A stretch of 64,000 nt of DNA from Herbidospora sakaeratensis (lineage in GTDB: Bacteria; Actinomycetota; Actinomycetes; Streptosporangiales; Streptosporangiaceae). A program made the position numbers and the translations under genes. Shown here piece after piece: positions 59,477-64,000 of the stretch; positions within the stretch are counted from its first letter, which is position 1, and each line of letters opens with the position of its first letter. The stretch is from the NCBI RefSeq assembly GCF_001570525.1, contig NZ_BBXC01000010.1, forward strand, positions 1-64,000, given 5' to 3'. The notes under the pieces are model-generated. The model was not told the DNA's origin and searched no databases. It was given only the letters and a program-made list of their open reading frames with translations.

Positions 59477-62400
59477 TTACGAGGCGTAGACCTCGAATTC
59501 CGAGACCTGGCCTGCGGGCCAGCCGGTGTTGGCGGTGATGGTCAGGCGCAGGTAGCGCCTGCTGGTGGCCGGGAACGTGATGGTGGCCGTGTTCCCGGTG
59601 GCCGGGTTGAAGGTGTACGCCGCCGAACCGACGACATTGGTGAAGGTGGTTCCGTCAGTGCTGCCGAGGACGGTGAGCGTCTGGGTGCGGGTGGCCCAGG
59701 CGGTGGCCGGGGGCAGCTTGAGGACGACCCGGCCGACGCTGACCGAGGAGCCGAGGTCGACGGTGATCGACTGCGGGAAGGCGTTGTTGGCCGACTCCCA
59801 GTAGGTGCCGGAGTTGCCGTCCACGGTGTTGCCGGACGCGTAGGTCTGCACGTGGCTGGTTTCGGTGGTCGGCCGGCCCTGCGCCAGGTTGCTGACCGGG
59901 ACGGCGGTGCCGGTGCCGCTGAGAGCGACGGTCAGCGGGCCGTTCGGGTCGTTGCTCGCCACGCTCAGGGTGCCCGTGCGGGTGCCCGTCGCGGTCGGGG
60001 TGAAGGTGACGTTGACCGTGCAGGACGCGCCGGCGGCCAGGGTGGTGCCGCAGGTCTTGGTCTGCGCGAAGTCGCCGGTGGTGGCGACCGTGCCGAGTGT
60101 CGCCGATCCCGTGCCGGTGTTGGTGATCGTGACGGTCTGCGCGGGGCTGGTGCTGCCGACGGTCCTCGCGGCGAACGACAGGCTTGTCGGGGAGGCCGTC
60201 AGGTTCACGGTCGGCGGCTGGTCACCACCGCCCGGGAAGATCTGGAACTCCGCGATCTGCGCCGCGGGCCAGCCGGTGTTGGCGGTGAGGTTCAGCCGGA
60301 CGTACCGGGTGCTGGTGGTGGTCAGCGGGATCGTGACGGTGTTGCCCGTCGCGGGGTTGAAGGTGTACGGGGCGGACGGTTTGAGCGTGGTCCACGTCGT
60401 GCCGTCGGTGCTGCCCTCGACCGACAGGGTCTGGGTCCGGGTCGCCCAGGCCGCGGGCGGCGGCAGCTTCAGCGTGATCGAGCCGATGTTCTGGGTGGAG
60501 CGCAGGTCGGCCTGCAGCCACTGCGGGAAGGCGTTGTTCGCCGACTCCCAGTAGGTGGCGGTGTTGTCGTCGTTGGCGTTGCTCGGCGGGTAGCCGCCGT
60601 TGGAGCTGCCGGCGGTCATCGCCGCGCCGAGGGCGAGGTTGGTGGTCGAGGTGACGCCGCTGCCGGACAGTGCCACCGACAGCGGGCCGTTCTCGTCGTT
60701 GCTCGCCACGGTGAGCGTGCCCGTGCGGGTGCCCGTCGCGGTCGGGGTGAAGGTGACGGTGACCGTGCACGACGCGCCGGCGGCCAGGGTGGCGCCGCAG
60801 GTGGTGGTCCGCGCGTAGTCGCCGGTGACGGTGACGCCGCTCAGGGTCGCGGCGGCGGTGCCGGTGTTGGTGACGGTGACCGCCTGGGGCGGGCTGGTCG
60901 TGCCGGTGTTGCGCGACCCGAAGGACAGGCTCGTGGGATTGGCGCTCAGGGTGACGCCGTTGACGCTCCTGCTGACGAAGTCGGTCCAGTTGACGTTGAT
61001 CAGCGCGCCGTTGCCGGTGCTGCCCGTCGGCTTGCGGACGACGAAGTACAGCGGCCCGCTGGTCGTGGGCGGGTTGGTCAGCGTGACCGAGAAGTTCTGG
61101 TACGTCTGCCAGCCGCCGGTGCCGGTCACCGTGGCCCTGCCGACCAGCGGACCACCCACGGATCCCGTCCGGATCTCGATCGTGCCGCCGGTCGAGCCCG
61201 AGGCGGCGCGGAAGGTCAGGCGCTCGATCGCCGACAGGTTGGCCGGGTCGTGGCTCCAGTAGTCGCCGTCCTCGATGGCGGTGATGTTGTGGAAGCCGCC
61301 CTGGGGGTCGGAGGTCGTCTCCACCCGCACGCCGGGGTCGCCGGTGCCGGTGCCGTCGGGGGCGCGCCCGGTCGCCGTGAAGAACTCGGCCTGCTTGTGC
61401 TTGGGCTGCAGCAGCGCCTGGGTTCTGGTGGTCAGCGGACCGGAGGACCCGGCGCCGCCTCGGTCGGTGTAGCTGGCCTCCAGCACGTAGAAGACGTTGT
61501 CGCCGTCGCTGTGCCCGGAGGACAGGGTGGTCTGGACGGTGCCCGAGCAGCCGGTGTACTGGTCGAGCGGGTGGCCGTGCGTGTCGTGCCCCAGGAAGGC
61601 CTGGAGTTTGACGTTCGCGCAGTTGATCGTGCCGTCTTCGGGGTCGGTGACCGTGACGGTGAAGCCGACCCGGTCGCCGAAGTTGAAGAAGCCGCCGTTG
61701 GACGGCACGTTGATCGTCACTGTGGGCGCGTTGTTGCCGGCCACGATCGGCACGTTGGCGGTGGCGGTCGCGCCGCTCTGGTCCCGCACGGTCAGCACGG
61801 CGGTGAAGTTCCCCGCCGTGGTGTAGGTGCGAGCAGGGTTCGCCTCGGTGGAGTCGACGCTGCCGTTGCCGTCGAAGTCCCAGGCGTAGGTGAGCGGCGT
61901 CCCGTCGGGGTCGGCGGATCCGGCGCTGGAGAACTGCACGGTCAGCGGCACGGGGCCGTTGGTCCTGTCGGCCTTGGCCTGGGCGACCGGCGCCCGGTCG
62001 CCCTTCGTGTAGTCGATCCGGTAGATGCCGGAGTCGGCGTTGTTGCCGCCGAAGCCCGAGCCCCACTCGATGACGTACAGCGCCCCGTCAGGGCCGAACT
62101 TCATGTCCATCGGCTTCTTGAAGCTCATCGCGCCCAGCAGGGGGTTGATGTCGACCAGTTGCGAGCCGTCGGCGCTGAGCTGGAAGGAGTACAGGCGGTT
62201 CTGGTTCCACTCGCCGAAGACGGCCTTGCCGTCCCAGTAGGCGGGCCACTTGCGGGCCGACACCAGCGCCGGGTCGTAGCGGTAGGCGGGCCCGGCATGG
62301 GGTGCGCCGCCGCCGCCGAGTTCGGGGAACGCGGGGTCGGCGGAGTAGTGGTAGTAGACCGTGGCGGCCTTGGCCGCGGGCAGGTCGGTGAGGCCGGTGT

Positions 62401-64000
62401 TGTTGGGCGAGTCGTTCTTCGGCGCCGCGCAGTTGAACGCGCCCTTGGACGTGTTCGTCGCGAAGTCGAAGTCGACGTAGGCCTTGTTGTTGCCGACGCA
62501 GTAGGGCCAGCCGTAGAACCCCGGGCCGTTGAGGATGTCCCACTCGACGGTGTTCTCCGGGCCGCGGGTGGCGCTGGCCTGGCCGGCGTCCGGGCCGTAG
62601 TTGCCGACCAGCAGCTTGTGCGTCTTGGGGTCGATGCCGATCCGGAAGGGGTTGCGCAGACCCATCGCGTAGATCTCCGGGCGGGTCTTCGGCGTGCCCG
62701 GCGGGAACAGGTTGCCCGTGGGGATGGTGTACGTGCCGTCCGGCTCGGGGTGGATGCGCAGCACCTTGCCGCGCAGGTCGTTGGAGTTGGCCGAGGTGCC
62801 CTGGGCGTCCCAGCTCGACCGTCCGGCGCGCTCGTCGATGGGGGTGTACCCATCGGAGGCGAACGGGTTGGTGTTGTCGCCGTTGGCGAGCCACAAGTCG
62901 CCGGTGGCCTTGTCGAACACCATGCCACCGCCGTGGTGGCAACACTCCGCCCGCTGGACCGGCACCTCCAGCACGACCTTCTCGGTGGCCATGTCGAGCG
63001 TCAGGTCCGGCCTGACGGTGAAGCGCGACAGCCGGTCCACGGCAGGGGACTGGGGCGAGTAGTACAGGTACATCCAGCGGTTGGTGGCGAACGCCGGGTC
63101 GAGGGCCAGACCCAGCAGGCCGCTCTCGTTGGCGTTGAAGACGTTCAGGTGACCGGAGGTCACCACGCCGCCGGCCGGCCTGACCGCTTTCACGTCACCG
63201 CTCAGGTCGATGTAGAAGACGGTGCCGTCCGCGGCGACGTCCAACATCATCGGGTTGGACGTGTTGTCGTCGACGGTGACCTTGGCGAACGACGAGCCCA
63301 GGCTCGCCGAGCAGTCGGCCGGCACCACACCCGCGGCGGTCTGCAGGCCGCCGAGCAGCATCTTCAGGAAGTTGGGCTCGGCGAAGGACTCGTCGGTGTG
63401 GCCGAACGCGGTGTACCACGAGCGGCCGCCGTCGTAGTTCTGGCACCAGCTGCTGGGGTGGTCGGCGCCCATCGTGCCGCCGCTGTAGCTGGTCTCGTCC
63501 ATGGAGGTCAGGACGTGGACCGCGGCACGCGGGTTGGTGCGGAAGTCGTACCACTCGTCGGTGCGCGTCCAGCGGGCGGGCAGCCCGGCGGTCGAGGGGT
63601 GCGCAGGGTCCTCGACCTTGACTGCGGCCTGCTGGGGCGCGGGGTGCTGCTTGAAGTACGCGCCGACCAGATTGCCGTACCAGGGCCAGTCGTACTCGGT
63701 GTCGGAGGCCGCGTGTACGCCGGCGTACCCGCCGCCGCCCTTGATGTACTGCTCGAAGGCGGTCTGCTGGGTGGCGTTCAGTACGTCACCCGTGGTGGAG
63801 AGGAAGACCACGACCTGGTATCTGGCCAGGTTGGCGGAGGTGAAGGCGGCCGAGTCCTCGGTGACGTCGACCGTGAAACCCTGTTCCTGGCCGAGCTGCC
63901 TGATGGCGGCGACGCCCGCCGGGATGGAGGTGTGCCGGAAGCCGGCGGTCTTGGAGAAGACCAGCGCGGCGAACGGCGGTCCGGCGGCGGCCTGCGCCGG
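59477..64000 (-). CDS. Large secreted ThuA / sugar dehydrogenase / carbohydrate-binding protein (5' end outside window)
   Basis: At least 1507 residues; the frame runs off the right edge, where PAQAAAGPPFAALVFSKTAG suggests the end of a signal peptide, so little is missing. Domain order: ThuA (trehalose-utilisation-like, about residues 8-260, with FRHTSIPAG and GGGGYAGVHAASD), soluble glucose/sorbosone-dehydrogenase-type beta-propeller (about 270-650, RSSWDAQGTSANSNDLRGKV, MGLRNPFRIGIDP), PKD domain (about 665-750), and a CBM6-like module (about 850-1010). Then come two copies of an ASH/choice-of-anchor-D domain plus an F5/8-type (discoidin) domain. Probably an exported polysaccharide-binding oxidoreductase. 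Confidence 0.88.
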   Translation of the reverse strand, partial: PAQAAAGPPFAALVFSKTAGFRHTSIPAGVAAIRQLGQEQGFTVDVTEDSAAFTSANLARYQVVVFLSTTGDVLNATQQTAFEQYIKGGGGYAGVHAASDTEYDWPWYGNLVGAYFKQHPAPQQAAVKVEDPAHPSTAGLPARWTRTDEWYDFRTNPRAAVHVLTSMDETSYSGGTMGADHPSSWCQNYDGGRSWYTAFGHTDESFAEPNFLKMLLGGLQTAAGVVPADCSASLGSSFAKVTVDDNTSNPMMLDVAADGTVFYIDLSGDVKAVRPAGGVVTSGHLNVFNANESGLLGLALDPAFATNRWMYLYYSPQSPAVDRLSRFTVRPDLTLDMATEKVVLEVPVQRAECCHHGGGMVFDKATGDLWLANGDNTNPFASDGYTPIDERAGRSSWDAQGTSANSNDLRGKVLRIHPEPDGTYTIPTGNLFPPGTPKTRPEIYAMGLRNPFRIGIDPKTHKLLVGNYGPDAGQASATRGPENTVEWDILNGPGFYGWPYCVGNNKAYVDFDFATNTSKGAFNCAAPKNDSPNNTGLTDLPAAKAATVYYHYSADPAFPELGGGGAPHAGPAYRYDPALVSARKWPAYWDGKAVFGEWNQNRLYSFQLSADGSQLVDINPLLGAMSFKKPMDMKFGPDGALYVIEWGSGFGGNNADSGIYRIDYTKGDRAPVAQAKADRTNGPVPLTVQFSSAGSADPDGTPLTYAWDFDGNGSVDSTEANPARTYTTAGNFTAVLTVRDQSGATATANVPIVAGNNAPTVTINVPSNGGFFNFGDRVGFTVTVTDPEDGTINCANVKLQAFLGHDTHGHPLDQYTGCSGTVQTTLSSGHSDGDNVFYVLEASYTDRGGAGSSGPLTTRTQALLQPKHKQAEFFTATGRAPDGTGTGDPGVRVETTSDPQGGFHNITAIEDGDYWSHDPANLSAIERLTFRAASGSTGGTIEIRTGSVGGPLVGRATVTGTGGWQTYQNFSVTLTNPPTTSGPLYFVVRKPTGSTGNGALINVNWTDFVSRSVNGVTLSANPTSLSFGSRNTGTTSPPQAVTVTNTGTAAATLSGVTVTGDYARTTTCGATLAAGASCTVTVTFTPTATGTRTGTLTVASNDENGPLSVALSGSGVTSTTNLALGAAMTAGSSNGGYPPSNANDDNTATYWESANNAFPQWLQADLRSTQNIGSITLKLPPPAAWATRTQTLSVEGSTDGTTWTTLKPSAPYTFNPATGNTVTIPLTTTSTRYVRLNLTANTGWPAAQIAEFQIFPGGGDQPPTVNLTASPTSLSFAARTVGSTSPAQTVTITNTGTGSATLGTVATTGDFAQTKTCGTTLAAGASCTVNVTFTPTATGTRTGTLSVASNDPNGPLTVALSGTGTAVPVSNLAQGRPTTETSHVQTYASGNTVDGNSGTYWESANNAFPQSITVDLGSSVSVGRVVLKLPPATAWATRTQTLTVLGSTDGTTFTNVVGSAAYTFNPATGNTATITFPATSRRYLRLTITANTGWPAGQVSEFEVYAS

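Noticed and set aside
1-64000. CRISPR arrays, insertion sequences, rRNA genes
   Set aside because: No regularly spaced direct repeats, transposase genes or rRNA-like sequence were seen anywhere in the window.

Overview
The window is GC-rich, densely packed chromosomal DNA from a filamentous actinomycete. Very high GC, many GTG/TTG starts, ATGA/GTGA-coupled genes, a chaplin-type surface protein, an actinobacterial gas-vesicle cluster, a TTGTCCACA-type DnaA-box pair, and the neighbourhood DUF5703 - topA - phosphoesterase - MFS/tmk fusion - holB - PSP1 all fit. A member of the Streptosporangiales is my inference; no rRNA or species marker is present.

Layout. 1-6.9 kb: MBL hydrolase, a YciI/ECF42 sigma pair, a broken DUF998 gene, an alpha/beta hydrolase-TetR unit with a promoter-operator lying on its start codon, dienelactone hydrolase, EF-hand protein, pentapeptide-repeat protein and a PrsW-like protease. 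7.5-10.9 kb: divergent acetate kinase and phosphoketolase, a two-enzyme phosphoketolase-acetate branch. 10.9-15 kb: DHA2-type MFS exporter with divergent HxlR regulator, a membrane protein and an alcohol dehydrogenase. 14.9-19.0 kb: three tandem paralogues of an unrecognised membrane family. 19.2-23.7 kb: polar amino-acid ABC operon, isochorismatase and GlxA-type regulator. 23.6-27.3 kb: two-component system, CBS protein, a strong hairpin and an ion transporter. 27.2-31 kb: esterase-like secreted protein, a Ktr/Trk-type K+ uptake pair and a MarR regulator. 31-33.3 kb: small secreted protein, AraC regulator, BtrH-like protein. 33.5-36.7 kb: eight-gene gas-vesicle operon (gvpA-F-G-O-J-L-S-K).

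36.8-40.9 kb is a visibly less GC-rich island. It holds a small protein with a hydrophobic N-terminus, a small protein of about 80 residues, a DUF6879-like protein and an NB-ARC/TPR (NLR-like) protein. The C-terminus of the first protein and the N-terminus of the NLR share a short Gln/Gly-rich motif of the kind described as bacterial amyloid signalling sequences. I regard this as the best candidate for a poorly described (possibly abortive-infection) system. It ends at a bidirectional terminator shared with a convergent tRNA-Leu.

41-45.2 kb: M20 peptidase, a secreted small protein and an eight-repeat chaplin-domain surface protein. 45.3-56.3 kb: DNA replication and housekeeping block (topA, tmk fusion, holB, PSP1) interrupted by a SigE-type sigma factor with a membrane-anchored partner. 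56.3-64 kb: lipoprotein peptidase, tRNA-Thr, a hairpin-rich tract, a SUKH-like orphan and a very large secreted ThuA/sugar-dehydrogenase/adhesion protein that runs off the right edge.
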